Notes: a model not told the origin generated them from the letters alone. A stretch of 64,000 nucleotides of DNA from an uncultured Curvibacter sp. (GCA_903828535.1 CAIKMN010000003.1:124001-188000), one strand, 5' to 3'; numbered from the stretch's first letter, positions 45,294 to 56,972 are shown. Numbers and translations are program-made.

Positions 45294-45575
45294 GGCGTTG
45301 CTTAATTTAACTTAACTTAATTTAATTTAATTGTGGGGGGCGCATTGAGGGTGGCAAAAGAGGCACATGTCGCAGGATCAAGAGGGGTTGTCGCCCAAAT
45401 GTCGCATCAAGGCGGGGTTGGTATGAAGTGAACCGTTAAAGTGGTAATCGGCAGCAGTCCATAAATCTTCAGTCTAAAAGCGGTTCCCATGGGGTTTTCT
45501 GGCAGGGCCCTTGACTGAAAAGCGGTGCTTGGGTCGGGCTGCTCACGTCTGTTTTGATTTTTTGAAAGGCTGTAG
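45294..45575. other. Intergenic region between two divergent genes
   Basis: This 282-bp gap holds a TTAAY array at its left end and an imperfect direct repeat (45367-45390 and 45399-45420, both beginning ATGTCGCA and ending GGGGTTG). AAAAGCGGT occurs at 45476 and again near 45519. I see no convincing promoter, RNA gene or small protein. Confidence 0.6.
45302..45331. repeat. Six 5-bp units TTAAY
   Basis: TTAAT, TTAAC, TTAAC, TTAAT, TTAAT, TTAAT follow one another, 9-38 bp before the ATG of the exported protein at 45293. In the transcript it would occupy the leader or core promoter, where a change of copy number could alter expression (inference). Confidence 0.85.
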
Positions 45576-46847
45576 GTGCAAATCGACTTTCCTCTTTCTT
45601 CCGCCCCCCTGTCAGAAGCGCCGCTCGATTTAACCGCTTTTGAACAGCTAGAAGCGCTGATTCAAACGCACTTGGCCGAGGGCCGGTACCCGGGTTGCCA
45701 GGTGGCCTTGGCTTACAAGGGACATCTGCTTTTTGACAAGGGCTATGGCGATGCCAGGCTGGCCGAGCCCATGGGGTCAGAGACGCAAGGCCGCCTTCAA
45801 GGCGACCCAACCGGTCAAATTTCACCGCCTGGTTCGCAGTCTTCCCAGACAGCCAAGTCTGCACAGACTGCGGCCGTGCCCGCTCAATCCGACACCCTGT
45901 GGGCGCTGTATTCGAACACCAAGATCATGGTGGCCACGACTTTGTGGAAACTCATGGAGCAGGGCCAGTTGCGTTTTTCAGACAAAGTGGCTGACCATTT
46001 GCCTGAATTTGCAGCGCATGGAAAAGGCGACATCACCCTATTTCAAGTGATCACGCACCAAGGCGGCTTTCCCAACGCCGATGTCCCACCTGCGCTTTGG
46101 CAGGACCGTGCCCAAGTGCGTGCAGCCGTGGCCGATTTTCGGCTTGAATGGCCCGCCGGGAGTCGGGTGCACTACCACTCTCTCAGTGCGCATTGGGTGT
46201 TGGCCATGGTGATCGAGGCCATCACGGGGCAGGATTTTCGCGAGGCTGTGAACGAGCGGGTGCTGAAGCCTCTGGGGTTGAACCAAGATTTGTTTGTGGG
46301 TTTGCCCAATCGGTTGTTGCCGGCGCATTCAAACCGCATGGCGTATTTGTACGAACCTTCTGAAAATAAAGCGCACCCTCATCAATTGCGTTCTGAAAGC
46401 ACCAGCACCTTGTGGCAGCAAGCCGGCGTCCCTGGCGCTGGGGCTTACGGCACGGCACGTGGCATGGTGGCGTTGTACCAAATGATGTTGCAGGGCGGCA
46501 CGCTGAACGGCGTGAGGTTGTTGTCGCCCCGCACCTTGGCTTACGCCCTTCGAAATTACACCGAAGAGCGGGTGGATGAATTCATGGGCCTGCCCATGCA
46601 CCGGGGTTTAGGGCCGCATTTTCGGGGCGAGTCCATCGCCATTCGTGGATTAGGCAGTTTGGCGCCTGCGAACGTTTACGGCCATGGCGGGGTTGGGACG
46701 TCGTATGTTTGGGCCGACCCGAACACGGGCATTTCATTCGCCTACATCAGCAATTCGCGCGTGCCCGACCCCTGGCATTCGATTCGATTGGATCAAATCA
46801 GCAACGCGGTGCATGCAGCAATTCGAACCCCATCCGCTTCAGCTTAA
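45576..46847 (+). CDS. Serine hydrolase, beta-lactamase class C family
   Basis: A 423-residue protein of the class C beta-lactamase / penicillin-binding fold. The active-site Ser-x-x-Lys is YSNTKIM near residue 111, the second motif Tyr-x-Ser is VHYHSLSAHW near 195, and VYGHGGVGTSYVW near 370 replaces the KTG box with HGG, as in esterase-like members (EstB, LACTB). No signal peptide can be seen, so a cytoplasmic esterase or peptidase is more likely than antibiotic resistance. The start is GTG 45576 behind AAAGG. It is convergent with the next gene, 9 bp away. Confidence 0.85.
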   Translation: MQIDFPLSSAPLSEAPLDLTAFEQLEALIQTHLAEGRYPGCQVALAYKGHLLFDKGYGDARLAEPMGSETQGRLQGDPTGQISPPGSQSSQTAKSAQTAAVPAQSDTLWALYSNTKIMVATTLWKLMEQGQLRFSDKVADHLPEFAAHGKGDITLFQVITHQGGFPNADVPPALWQDRAQVRAAVADFRLEWPAGSRVHYHSLSAHWVLAMVIEAITGQDFREAVNERVLKPLGLNQDLFVGLPNRLLPAHSNRMAYLYEPSENKAHPHQLRSESTSTLWQQAGVPGAGAYGTARGMVALYQMMLQGGTLNGVRLLSPRTLAYALRNYTEERVDEFMGLPMHRGLGPHFRGESIAIRGLGSLAPANVYGHGGVGTSYVWADPNTGISFAYISNSRVPDPWHSIRLDQISNAVHAAIRTPSASA

Positions 46848-46856
46848 ACAAGCCCA

Positions 46857-47981
46857 TCAAGCGGGCCGGCTAGACCAGACGAAGTTGCATTTTTCGCAGC
46901 AACTGTGAACAACCGCCGCTTCTGCCGCGGTTTTGACCTGCGTGGTGTTTGGGTGATTCGGCGTGTTGGGGTTGACCAAATTGCCAATGTGGCGGCCTTC
47001 GGTATCGGTAATGCGGGTCGATGTTTCTGGCGGTTTGTCAGGCGGTGGGGGGCGAACCAGTTGATCGGCAACCTTGATGCGGACAAAGGCCTGACCGCAC
47101 TGGGGGCAAAGCGTGTTGTTGCGCAGAACCCACAAGGCCACCATCGCCATGGTGCTGCCCAATAACACCACCAAACTGGGGTGTTCGTTGGTGAAGCCCC
47201 AACGAACAATCAACCACTCAATCATCAAAAACAAAGCATAAAAACCGAATTGCAAGGCCCGTTGGTTAAAAAATGACGTGCTGGTTTTGCGTTCTTGAGC
47301 CACTTTTCGTATTTGCGCCGTTTGGGTCAATTTATCTAAAAAGCCCCGGACATCGTTTGAAAATGAATTCAACTGACGCAGGCACAAGGCACGTTCCCCG
47401 TCGCTGCCGCCAAATTGCCAAACAGCACTGAGTTCTTGGCGGGGCGCGACCATGCCTTCTAAGGTCATTTTTTCGAAGCCGTCCATCAAGCTGTGGTCTT
47501 GTAGTGCACCCAACACCAAGCAAGCGTTGATGTCATTGACTTCCATTCGCAGCGCGCCCAGCAGTTCTTGGCGCACCAAGCGACGCATGCGCTGGGTGCG
47601 CCGCTGAGCTGGCTGCGTCAGGTCAAGCAGATCTTGAGCGGCTGCCGCCAGCGCGTGCATGATTTTGCTTTGGTAAATTTTTAAGGCTTCGGGAAGACGG
47701 GTTCCTAGGTGCAATAACCGCTGATCTGCTTCGATGCAGCGCTCTAATTCGGCAATGGCCGTATTCGTTTGGGCCAGCAAAAAGGGCGTTTCGTCGATCA
47801 GGTTTTCGATCAAAGCCAGTCGGAGTGTCAGAGCGAAATGCGCCGCGGCCTCGCGACCGATGGGGTGAATCGAGGGCAGACGGTTGTTTTTGGCATATTG
47901 GTCCAACAACAAGGACAGCTGGTTGATTTTCTCCAGGCTTTCAGCGGACAACTCGTTGGGGGCTTGATGGCGAGCGCGCAT
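46857..47981 (-). CDS. Unknown two-span membrane protein with split zinc-ribbon
   Basis: I cannot name this 374-residue protein. Residues 1-240 are helical and charged, with no signal peptide. Two membrane segments follow near 248-264 and 272-288 (GFYALFLMIEWLIVRWG; LVVLLGSTMAMVALWVL). The C-terminal part begins with CPQCGQAF (near 294) and ends with CCEKCNFVW (near 365), so two cysteine pairs about 70 residues apart could make one zinc ribbon, separated by a Pro/Thr-rich loop. The ends of the membrane part put both large domains on the same side. It lies upstream of and divergent from rplU. Confidence 0.65.
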   Translation of the reverse strand: MRARHQAPNELSAESLEKINQLSLLLDQYAKNNRLPSIHPIGREAAAHFALTLRLALIENLIDETPFLLAQTNTAIAELERCIEADQRLLHLGTRLPEALKIYQSKIMHALAAAAQDLLDLTQPAQRRTQRMRRLVRQELLGALRMEVNDINACLVLGALQDHSLMDGFEKMTLEGMVAPRQELSAVWQFGGSDGERALCLRQLNSFSNDVRGFLDKLTQTAQIRKVAQERKTSTSFFNQRALQFGFYALFLMIEWLIVRWGFTNEHPSLVVLLGSTMAMVALWVLRNNTLCPQCGQAFVRIKVADQLVRPPPPDKPPETSTRITDTEGRHIGNLVNPNTPNHPNTTQVKTAAEAAVVHSCCEKCNFVWSSRPA

Positions 47982-48068
47982 GGTTTCCTTTAGGGTTCCT
48001 GGTAAGGCCGCAAGCAGGGCATGGGGATGCGGTGTATGGTAATCACCAGAGGGCAGTGGGCAGAGGGC

Positions 48069-48097
48069 TTGTAGGAGAAAAACCAGCGTGTTATGAT
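48069..48097 (+). promoter_or_regulatory. Promoter of rplU-rpmA
   Basis: A -10 box TATGAT (48092-48097) preceded by TGT as an extended element, and a -35 box TTGTAG (48069-48074) at 17-bp spacing. The transcript would begin near 48104 and leave a leader of about 64 bases before rplU. Confidence 0.65.
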
Positions 48098-48167
48098 AGC
48101 GGGCTCTGCGGCGTCTTCATCCGTGATCTCGCCCTGAGACTTCTATTTTCTCAATGAAGAGGTTTAT

Positions 48168-48479
48168 ATGTACGCGGTCATAAAAACCGGCGGCAAACAG
48201 TATCGTGTTGCTGCTGGCGAAAAAATTAAAGTAGAACAGATTGCTGCGGACGTTGGCCAGGAAATTGTGATTGACCAAGTTTTGGCCGTCGGTAACGGCG
48301 CTGAAATCAAGGTTGGTACGCCCCTGGTGTCCGGCGCCACTGTGAAAGCCACGGTTGTGGCCCACGGTAAGCACGACAAAGTGCGCATTTTCAAAATGCG
48401 TCGTCGTAAGCATTATCAAAAGCGCCAAGGGCACCGTCAGCAGTTCACTGAACTGCAGATCAGCGCCATCTTGGGTTGA
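48168..48479 (+). CDS. rplU: 50S ribosomal protein L21
   Basis: L21 binds 23S rRNA in the large subunit. The 103 residues start [14 protein letters not shown] and end LQISAILG, with the [21 protein letters not shown]-type basic segment near 75-95. GAAGAGG precedes ATG 48168. It is followed by rpmA after 38 bp. Confidence 0.98.
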   Translation: MYAVIKTGGKQYRVAAGEKIKVEQIAADVGQEIVIDQVLAVGNGAEIKVGTPLVSGATVKATVVAHGKHDKVRIFKMRRRKHYQKRQGHRQQFTELQISAILG

Positions 48480-48517
48480 ACTTAAACTCAATCTGAAACA
48501 GTCAAGGAGCACATCTC

Positions 48518-48778
48518 ATGGCACAGAAAAAAGGCGGCGGCTCTACGCGAAATGGGCGCGATTCGAAGCCCAAAATGCTCGGTGTGAAAGCTTTCGGTGG
48601 CGAATTGGTCTCGGCTGGTTCCATCATCGTTCGCCAACGCGGCACCCGCATGCACCCGGGCAACAATGTTGGCATCGGCAAAGACCACACTTTGTTTGCC
48701 TTGGTTGAAGGCCAAGTTGGTTTCACCACCAAAGGCGCTTTGAGCAAGCACACGGTCAATGTGACACCGGTGGCTTGA
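48518..48778 (+). CDS. rpmA: 50S ribosomal protein L27
   Basis: L27 reaches the peptidyl-transferase centre with its N-terminus. The 86 residues start [21 protein letters not shown] and contain [23 protein letters not shown]. It lacks the long N-terminal leader that Firmicutes L27 cleaves off. AAGGAG precedes the start. A terminator follows. Confidence 0.98.
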   Translation: MAQKKGGGSTRNGRDSKPKMLGVKAFGGELVSAGSIIVRQRGTRMHPGNNVGIGKDHTLFALVEGQVGFTTKGALSKHTVNVTPVA

Positions 48779-48796
48779 GTTCAAGCCAAGTGCGCA

Positions 48797-48823
48797 AAAG
48801 CCCCGAACCCTCGGGGCTTTTTT
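48797..48823 (+). terminator. Intrinsic terminator after rpmA
   Basis: AAAGCCCCGA (48797-48806) and TCGGGGCTTT (48811-48820) form a 10-bp stem with an ACCC loop and a run of six Ts. It separates rplU-rpmA from obgE, and partial readthrough would still allow expression of obgE. Confidence 0.93.
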
Positions 48824-48829
48824 ATTTAA

Positions 48830-51053
<2,224 letters not shown>

Positions 51054-51061
51054 TCTCTGTT

Positions 51062-51080
51062 CGCAAGCCTAGGGCTTGCG
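51062..51080 (+). terminator. Hairpin directly after proB
   Basis: CGCAAGCC (51062-51069) and GGCTTGCG (51073-51080) form an 8-bp stem with a 3-base loop, 8 bp after the proB stop. Only TTT follows, so it is a poor intrinsic terminator, though a stable 3' end hairpin is likely. Confidence 0.55.
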
Positions 51081-51131
51081 TTTGGGCTTGCTTTTGGGCT
51101 TGTGTTTGGGCTTGTGTTTGGGCTTGTGCTA
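51072..51131. repeat. Five 12-bp tandem units after proB
   Basis: GGGCTTGCGTTT, GGGCTTGCTTTT, GGGCTTGTGTTT (twice) and GGGCTTGTGCTA stand head to tail. The first unit contains the 3' arm of the proB hairpin, so each later unit is a diverged copy of that arm. Confidence 0.92.
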
Positions 51132-51163
51132 GGTAAGCCCCTATTCTTCTTTCTTAAGAGGAC

Positions 51164-51835
51164 TTAAGACTCATTGCCGTTGGCCGAGGACGGGTTGGGG
51201 TCAAAACTGCCCCCTGGGGGCAGCTCAAAGTGCGCGGACATGTTGAAGCCGAATGCACCCGAGGAGCCCGAGGAGCCAGCGGTGCCTGAAGTGCCAGAAA
51301 CTTCAAAGCGGGCCTCGAACGAGCGCTGACGGGGTGGGTTGGAATGGCGCGAAAAACCCTCGTGTCTCGGCAAGTACCGTGACAACTCGGTCAACGCCAT
51401 TTCGTAAACGCCCCGTTTGAATTCCACCACCACATCCAGCGGCACCCAGTAATCGTTCCAACGCCAAGCGTCAAATTCTGGGTGATCGGTGGCGCGCAGA
51501 TTTAAATCCCAGTCGTTACCAACCAGTTGCAATAGATACCAAATTTGTTTTTGGCCTCGGTAGTGGCCACGCGCTTCGCGTCGTATAAATCGATCTGGCA
51601 CCTCGTAGCGCAACCAGTCTCGGGTCCGTGCAACGATGCGCACATGTTCTGGAAACAAACCCACTTCTTCGTGCAGTTCGCGGTACATCGCCTGCTCTGG
51701 GCTTTCTCCCCGGTCAATGCCGCCTTGTGGAAACTGCCAACTGTGCGTGCGGATGCGTTTGCCCCAAAAAACCTGATTTTTCTGGTTGAGCAAGACGATG
51801 CCGACGTTGGGCCTAAAGCCTTCGCGGTCAAGCAT
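51164..51835 (-). CDS. rppH: RNA pyrophosphohydrolase RppH
   Basis: RppH removes pyrophosphate from the 5' end of transcripts and so starts mRNA decay. The Nudix box is [23 protein letters not shown] near residue 36, after [19 protein letters not shown] and [31 protein letters not shown] match the family. At 223 residues it is longer than the Escherichia form (176) because of a C-terminal tail of low complexity (Ser/Gly/Thr rich). ATG 51835 was chosen as the family start. It is divergent from proS. Confidence 0.94.
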   Translation of the reverse strand: MLDREGFRPNVGIVLLNQKNQVFWGKRIRTHSWQFPQGGIDRGESPEQAMYRELHEEVGLFPEHVRIVARTRDWLRYEVPDRFIRREARGHYRGQKQIWYLLQLVGNDWDLNLRATDHPEFDAWRWNDYWVPLDVVVEFKRGVYEMALTELSRYLPRHEGFSRHSNPPRQRSFEARFEVSGTSGTAGSSGSSGAFGFNMSAHFELPPGGSFDPNPSSANGNES

Positions 51836-51926
51836 AATCAACCCCAATTTTTAAATTGAAACCATTATGCACGGCTAACACTTTGCAACAAGTGGTTTTG
51901 CACTTTGTGATAGCGAAATTTTCCCG

Positions 51927-53723
51927 ATGAAAGCCTCCCAATTTTTTATCTCCACCCTCAAAGAGGCCCCCGCCGACGCTGAGGTCGTTAGCCACCGATT
52001 GATGACCCGTGCCGGCATGATCAAGAAACTGGGCGCAGGCGTTTACAACTACATGCCCTTGGGCTTGCGCGTCATCCGCAAGGTAGAAGCCATTGTGCGC
52101 GAAGAGATGAACCGCGCCGGCGCGATTGAGCTCACCATGCCTGTGGTGCAACCCGCCGAGTTGTGGCAAGAAACCGGCCGCTTCGAGAAAATGGGCCCTG
52201 AACTCTTGCGCATCAAAGACCGACACGACCGTGACTTCGTTATCCAGCCCACCTCCGAAGAAGTGGTGACTGACCTCGTTCGTCAAGAAATTCGCAGCTA
52301 CAAACAGCTGCCCAAAAACTTTTATCAAATTCAGACCAAATTCCGAGACGAGCGCCGCCCTCGATTTGGCCTGATGCGTGGGCGCGAGTTCATCATGAAA
52401 GATGCCTACAGTTTTGACCGCGACATGGTCAGCGCCAAAGCCAGCTACCAGGTCATGGCCAGCGCTTACCGAGCGATTTTTGACCGTTTTGGCTTGCGCT
52501 ACCGCGCCGTCGCCGCTGACAGCGGGGCCATTGGGGGTGACTTGAGCGAAGAGTTTCAGGTGATTGCCGCCACGGGCGAAGACGCCATCGTCTATTGCCC
52601 CACCAGTGACTACGCGGCCAACATGGAAAAGGCAGAAAGCCTGGCCCCCGCTCAAGCCCGAGGCGCCGCCACCGAAGCCTTGAACCGACTGCCCACACCC
52701 GGCGTCAGCACCTGCGCTGGCGTGGCTGACTTGTTGAAATTGCCCTTGAGCCGAACCGTCAAATCACTGGTTCTGGCCACCGACCGTTTGAACGACCACG
52801 GCGAAGTGGTGCAAAGCCAAATCTATTTGCTTTTGCTTCGCGGTGACCATGAGATGAACGAAGTCAAGGTGGGTAAATTGCCCGGTTTTGAAGGCGGTTT
52901 CCGCTTTGCCACCACCGCCGAAATTGAAGACCACTTTGGCTGTGTGCCGGGTTATCTCGGCCCCATTGGCTTGCAAAGCACGTCCCGTCCGGACGGCTCA
53001 CTCAGTGGGGTGACGGTCATCGCCGACCGCGAAGTGGCTGTCATGGCCGATTGGATTTGCGGCGCCAATGCGGTTGACTTTCACCTGACCGGCGTGAACT
53101 GGGGCCGCGATCTGGCCGAACCCGCGCGGGTCGCTGACCTGCGCAATGTCGTCGCCGGCGACGCCTCACCTGACGGTCAAGGCGTGCTGGCCATTGAGCG
53201 CGGCATCGAGGTGGGTCACGTGTTTTATTTGGGCACCAAGTACTCCAAGGCCATGAGCGCTACTTTCCTGAATGAAGACGGCAAGCCCAGTCACTTTGAA
53301 ATGGGCTGCTACGGGATTGGTGTGACCCGATTGCCCGCCGCTGCGATTGAGCAAAACCACGATGAACGCGGCATCATTTGGCCCGACGCCATTGCCCCCT
53401 TCACGGTCGTGCTGTGCCCCATCGGGATGGACCGCAGCCCTGAAGTCAAGGCGGCTGCCGAGCGGTTGCACACCGAACTCTTGGCCTTGGGCATCGACGT
53501 GCTACTGGATGACCGAGGCGAGCGTCCGGGCGCCATGTTCGCTGATTGGGAGTTGATTGGTGTGCCGCACCGGGTCGTTTTGTCGGATCGCGGTCTAAAA
53601 GAAGGGCAGGTCGAATACCAACACCGCCGTGCGACCGAGGCCAGCAAAATGGCCTTGGGCGAGGTGGTGGGTTATCTGCAACAGCAACTGGCGCATCTGA
53701 GCCCTGCCAAGGTTCCCCATTGA
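51927..53723 (+). CDS. proS: Prolyl-tRNA synthetase
   Basis: ProS charges tRNA-Pro. The 598 residues follow the bacterial class II form with an editing (INS) domain between motifs 2 and 3. Motif 1 is in the [22 protein letters not shown] region near 70, motif 2 is [25 protein letters not shown] near 140, INS is about 230-400, and motif 3 is [18 protein letters not shown] near 460. The anticodon-binding domain closes the protein. It may be cotranscribed with the following lytic transglycosylase. Confidence 0.97.
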   Translation: MKASQFFISTLKEAPADAEVVSHRLMTRAGMIKKLGAGVYNYMPLGLRVIRKVEAIVREEMNRAGAIELTMPVVQPAELWQETGRFEKMGPELLRIKDRHDRDFVIQPTSEEVVTDLVRQEIRSYKQLPKNFYQIQTKFRDERRPRFGLMRGREFIMKDAYSFDRDMVSAKASYQVMASAYRAIFDRFGLRYRAVAADSGAIGGDLSEEFQVIAATGEDAIVYCPTSDYAANMEKAESLAPAQARGAATEALNRLPTPGVSTCAGVADLLKLPLSRTVKSLVLATDRLNDHGEVVQSQIYLLLLRGDHEMNEVKVGKLPGFEGGFRFATTAEIEDHFGCVPGYLGPIGLQSTSRPDGSLSGVTVIADREVAVMADWICGANAVDFHLTGVNWGRDLAEPARVADLRNVVAGDASPDGQGVLAIERGIEVGHVFYLGTKYSKAMSATFLNEDGKPSHFEMGCYGIGVTRLPAAAIEQNHDERGIIWPDAIAPFTVVLCPIGMDRSPEVKAAAERLHTELLALGIDVLLDDRGERPGAMFADWELIGVPHRVVLSDRGLKEGQVEYQHRRATEASKMALGEVVGYLQQQLAHLSPAKVPH

Positions 53724-53773
53724 GTTGAGTTTCAGGCGACATTTTTGATGTCCTTGCGAACGCCTCGGCCTTG

Positions 53774-54469
53774 ATGACCCCTATGAACTCAATGGCCTCC
53801 CGCGTTCTCGTCAACCGGGTCTTGGCCATTGTTTGCATGCGCTTTGGGGGTGTCGTTGGTCTCGTTTTAATGATGGGTCAGGCCAACGCCGGGCAGCAAG
53901 CGGAAGAAGCGCTGTCGGATTCGGTTCGCACCGCTTTGACGGCGGCCCTCAAGGCACCGGCTCCACCGAGTTTGGTTTTCGTTGACGAGGCCGCGCGTCA
54001 ACGCCACGAAGCGTGGGTAGCGCGCACACTCGTGACCTTGAAGTCAAAAACCGCCGACTGGACTAAGGCGCAGCGGTTGGAATTCTTGCAAACCGTTTGG
54101 TACGAGAGCAAACGCGCCAGCCTGTCGCCGTCTTTGGTGATGGGTTTAATTGAAGTGGAGAGCGGTTTTCGCAAATTTGCCGTGTCCAGCAGCAGCGCGC
54201 GTGGCTACATGCAGGTGATGCCTTTTTGGGCCCGCTTGCTCTCGGGAGCGGGCACAGGCATGAATAAAAGTGCGGAAGTGAACGCCGGGGTGGAACAAGC
54301 CAATCTGTTCCATGAGCAAACGAATTTGCGCTTCGGCTGCGTCATCTTGCGCCACTATTTGGCGTTGGAGGGCGGTCAGTTAGAAATGGCGCTGGGTCGT
54401 TACAACGGCAGCCGAGGGCAGATGGCCTACCCCCGAGCCGTGCTGGCCGCCCAATCGCGCTGGCAATAG
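53774..54469 (+). CDS. Lytic transglycosylase (SLT domain)
   Basis: A 231-residue exported murein lyase. The signal region is residues about 15-38 (VLVNRVLAIVC, ending NAGQ). The SLT domain holds the catalytic Glu in GLIEVESGFRKFAVSSSSARGYMQVMPFW (near residue 130) and ALGRYNGSRGQ near 211. It is shorter than Slt70 and resembles small MltC/EmtA-type proteins without extra domains. The start is ATG 53774, or ATG 53783. It lies 50 bp after proS. Confidence 0.88.
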   Translation: MTPMNSMASRVLVNRVLAIVCMRFGGVVGLVLMMGQANAGQQAEEALSDSVRTALTAALKAPAPPSLVFVDEAARQRHEAWVARTLVTLKSKTADWTKAQRLEFLQTVWYESKRASLSPSLVMGLIEVESGFRKFAVSSSSARGYMQVMPFWARLLSGAGTGMNKSAEVNAGVEQANLFHEQTNLRFGCVILRHYLALEGGQLEMALGRYNGSRGQMAYPRAVLAAQSRWQ

Positions 54470-54510
54470 TTTGCAATAGTTTGCAATGGTTGGCACTGGA
54501 TGGCACTGTC
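54461..54510. repeat. Five decaying 10-bp tandem units at the end of the transglycosylase gene
   Basis: TGGCAATAGT, TTGCAATAGT, TTGCAATGGT, TGGCACTGGA and TGGCACTGTC follow one another. The first unit holds the final codons and stop (TGG CAA TAG) of the gene, so the array seems to have grown from the gene end outward. Confidence 0.8.
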
Positions 54511-54564
54511 TAGGCCACTGCAACGACCAGGGCTTTGATGGGGCCCTCAATTAGCGACCCACCA

Positions 54565-54891
54565 TCAGGCTGCGTTGCCGCTGATGACTTGTTGCAGTTC
54601 GCCAGATTCGTACAGGTCCATCATGATGTCCGAGCCGCCGATGAACTCGCCTTTGACGTACAACTGGGGAATGGTGGGCCACTGGCTGTAATCCTTGATG
54701 CCAGCGCGAATTTCGGGGTCTTCCAACACGTTCACTGTTTTGATGGCTTTGGGTTCAACGCCGCAGGCCTTCAAAATTTGAATGGCGCGGCCAGAAAAAC
54801 CACATTGGGGAAAGCTGGCTGTGCCTTTCATGAAGAGCAGCACGTCGTTTTGCTTCACGAGGTCGTCGATGCGTTGTTGGGTAGCGTCCAT
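54565..54891 (-). CDS. grxD: Monothiol glutaredoxin (Grx4 type)
   Basis: A 108-residue CGFS glutaredoxin that carries and transfers [2Fe-2S] clusters. The motif FPQCGFSGRA is near residue 30, and the text DLVKQNDVLLFMKGT and PQLYVKGEFIGGSDIM fits. The start was set to ATG 54891, with AGGA 9 bp ahead; a longer open frame from 54912 adds MIKGPES only. It is the last gene of the hemA-prfA-prmC-grxD run. Confidence 0.95.
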   Translation of the reverse strand: MDATQQRIDDLVKQNDVLLFMKGTASFPQCGFSGRAIQILKACGVEPKAIKTVNVLEDPEIRAGIKDYSQWPTIPQLYVKGEFIGGSDIMMDLYESGELQQVISGNAA

Positions 54892-54921
54892 GGATTCGGG
54901 TCCTTTGATCAATGACCGCTA

Positions 54922-55848
54922 TTATCTCGAATTCGGCCAAAAGCCGCCGCTGCAGCGTTCAATACCTGCCAAGTCTTTGCGGCTTTTCACGTCTAAAAAG
55001 CCCGCCGAGGAGAGTAGACGGCGTACCTTTTGGGCTTGGTCCCAACCGTGTTCGAGCAAGAGCCAGGCGCCGGGTTTTAAGTGATTTGGCGCCTGGCTGA
55101 TCAGATGGCGTAAATCGTCCAGGCCCTCTGGGCCGCTCACCAAGGCGCTGAGCGGCTCGAATTTCAGGGCCGGCAAATGCACATCCCCTTCAGCGAGGTA
55201 GGGGGGGTTGGAGACGATGAGGTCAAATTGCAGACCGGCCAAGGGCTCAAACCAGGATCCTTGGTAAAAGTGGATGGGCAAAACAGGCGCAGCCGTGGTG
55301 GCAGCAGAAGCCCGCAAACGCGCCTCGTTGTGTCTGGCCACCGCCAACGCCTCGGGACTGGCGTCGACGGCGCTGACTTGGGCGCGCAAGCATTGGTGTT
55401 GAATCGCCAGGGCGATGGCCCCACTGCCCGTGCCCAGGTCCAGCACGTGAGGCGCCCACTTCGATGGCGCCGTTTGCCCGTGCGCTTGCGTTTCAGCAGG
55501 GGATTCATGCTTTGAATCCCCAAAGACCGTGGGTTCCAAGCATTCCAAAGCCCATTCCACCAAGGTTTCGGTATCGGGCCTGGGGTCCAGCACCCGAGCA
55601 TCGACTTGAAGCGACAAACCAAAAAAACCTCGCTCACCCGTCAGATAGGCGACGGGCTCGCCGGCCAAACGGCGCTGCACCAAACCCTCAAAAGCCACCA
55701 GCGCCTCATTTGAAAGCGGGTCTTGGTCGTGGCTCAAAAGCCAAGCGCGACCTTGTTTGACGCCCAGCACATGCAACATCAAAAGCGAGGCTTCAAGGCG
55801 GTCTAGACCTTGTTGAAAAGCCTGCTCTAAAGCTTGCTTCAAGGTCAT
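54922..55848 (-). CDS. prmC: Release factor glutamine methyltransferase PrmC
   Basis: PrmC methylates the glutamine of the GGQ motif in release factors 1 and 2, the first of which is encoded just upstream. The NPPY motif (VSNPPYLAEGD near 215) and SAM-binding VLDLGTGSGAIALA near 140 are visible, and the N-terminal helical domain precedes RVLDPRPDTETLVEWAL. The ATG 55848 lies 7 bp after the prfA stop. Length 308 includes an acidic insertion around residue 105-130. Confidence 0.95.
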   Translation of the reverse strand: MTLKQALEQAFQQGLDRLEASLLMLHVLGVKQGRAWLLSHDQDPLSNEALVAFEGLVQRRLAGEPVAYLTGERGFFGLSLQVDARVLDPRPDTETLVEWALECLEPTVFGDSKHESPAETQAHGQTAPSKWAPHVLDLGTGSGAIALAIQHQCLRAQVSAVDASPEALAVARHNEARLRASAATTAAPVLPIHFYQGSWFEPLAGLQFDLIVSNPPYLAEGDVHLPALKFEPLSALVSGPEGLDDLRHLISQAPNHLKPGAWLLLEHGWDQAQKVRRLLSSAGFLDVKSRKDLAGIERCSGGFWPNSR

Positions 55849-55855
55849 GCGTTTT

Positions 55856-56962
55856 TCAAGGCAAGGCCCCCAATTCAAGCTCGGCCAATTGCTCGGCTTC
55901 TTGGGCGTGGCGCAGGGCGGTGAGGGGTTCGTCCAGATCGCCTTCGATAATAAAGTTGAGCTTATAGAGCGTCAGGTTGATGCGGTGGTCGGTCCAGCGG
56001 CCTTGCGGAAAGTTGTAAGTGCGGATGCGGTCGCTGCGGTCGCCGCTGCCAATCAAGCCCTTGCGGGTCGCCGCGTCTTTGGCCGCTCGCTCGCTGCGTT
56101 CTTTTTCTTGAATGCGGGCCGACAACACTTGCAAAGCCTTGGCCTTGTTGCGGTGCTGGCTGCGGTCGTCTTGGCATTCGGCCACGATGCCGGTGGGCAG
56201 GTGGGTGATGCGCACCGCCGAGTCGGTTTTATTGATGTGCTGGCCGCCCGCACCGCTGGCACGGTAGGTGTCGATGCGCAGGTCAGCGGGGTTGATCTGC
56301 ACCGCTTGGGCCTCGTCGGGTTCAGGCAGCACGGCGACGGTGCAGGCGCTGGTGTGAATGCGGCTCTGCGTTTCGGTGGCGGGCACCCGCTGCACGCGGT
56401 GACCGCCCGACTCAAACTTCAAGGCGCCGTAAACGTGATCGCCTTCCAACCGAAGCACCACCTCTTTGTAGCCGCCCAATTCACTCTCATTTGCGCTGAC
56501 GATTTCGCAGCGCCATCCCACTTTTTCGGCGTAGCGGGTGTACATGCGAGCCAAGTCGGCCGCGAACAAGGCCGATTCATCGCCGCCGGTGCCGGCCCGG
56601 ATTTCCAAAAAGGCGTTGCGGACATCGTCGGGGTCTTTGGGCAACAGCAGTCGTTGTAATTCGGCTTCAAGTTGGCTCAACTCGCTTTGTGCATCGGCCA
56701 TTTCTTCTGATGCCATTTCGGCCATTTCCGCCATTTCCGATATAACGGGGTCTTTGAGCATGGCTTGGGCGTTGCTCAGATCGGCTTCGCGTTGTTGGTA
56801 ACGGGCATAGCGCCCGGCAATTTGAGTCACTTCCGCGTGCTCGCGCGACAGCAGGCGGTACTGGGCCATGTCCGACATGATGTCTTCACGCGACAACAAA
56901 AAATCGATTTCTTGGAGTCGCACCGCGTAGCGGTCGAGCTGTTGACGCAGAAAGGTTTTCAA
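55856..56962 (-). CDS. prfA: Peptide chain release factor 1
   Basis: RF1 ends translation at UAA and UAG. The GGQ loop is seen as [19 protein letters not shown] near residue 235, and the codon-reading PxT motif is [13 protein letters not shown] near 190. The N-terminal helical domain contains repeated acidic [11 protein letters not shown] text near 75-85. Length 368 is slightly above usual because of this insertion. It lies 10 bp after hemA and 7 bp before prmC. Confidence 0.97.
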   Translation of the reverse strand: MKTFLRQQLDRYAVRLQEIDFLLSREDIMSDMAQYRLLSREHAEVTQIAGRYARYQQREADLSNAQAMLKDPVISEMAEMAEMASEEMADAQSELSQLEAELQRLLLPKDPDDVRNAFLEIRAGTGGDESALFAADLARMYTRYAEKVGWRCEIVSANESELGGYKEVVLRLEGDHVYGALKFESGGHRVQRVPATETQSRIHTSACTVAVLPEPDEAQAVQINPADLRIDTYRASGAGGQHINKTDSAVRITHLPTGIVAECQDDRSQHRNKAKALQVLSARIQEKERSERAAKDAATRKGLIGSGDRSDRIRTYNFPQGRWTDHRINLTLYKLNFIIEGDLDEPLTALRHAQEAEQLAELELGALP

Positions 56963-56972
56963 CGTTTTTATT

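Noticed and set aside
45576-46847. Antibiotic-resistance beta-lactamase
   Set aside because: There is no signal peptide and the KTG box is replaced by HGG, which fits esterase-like members of the fold.
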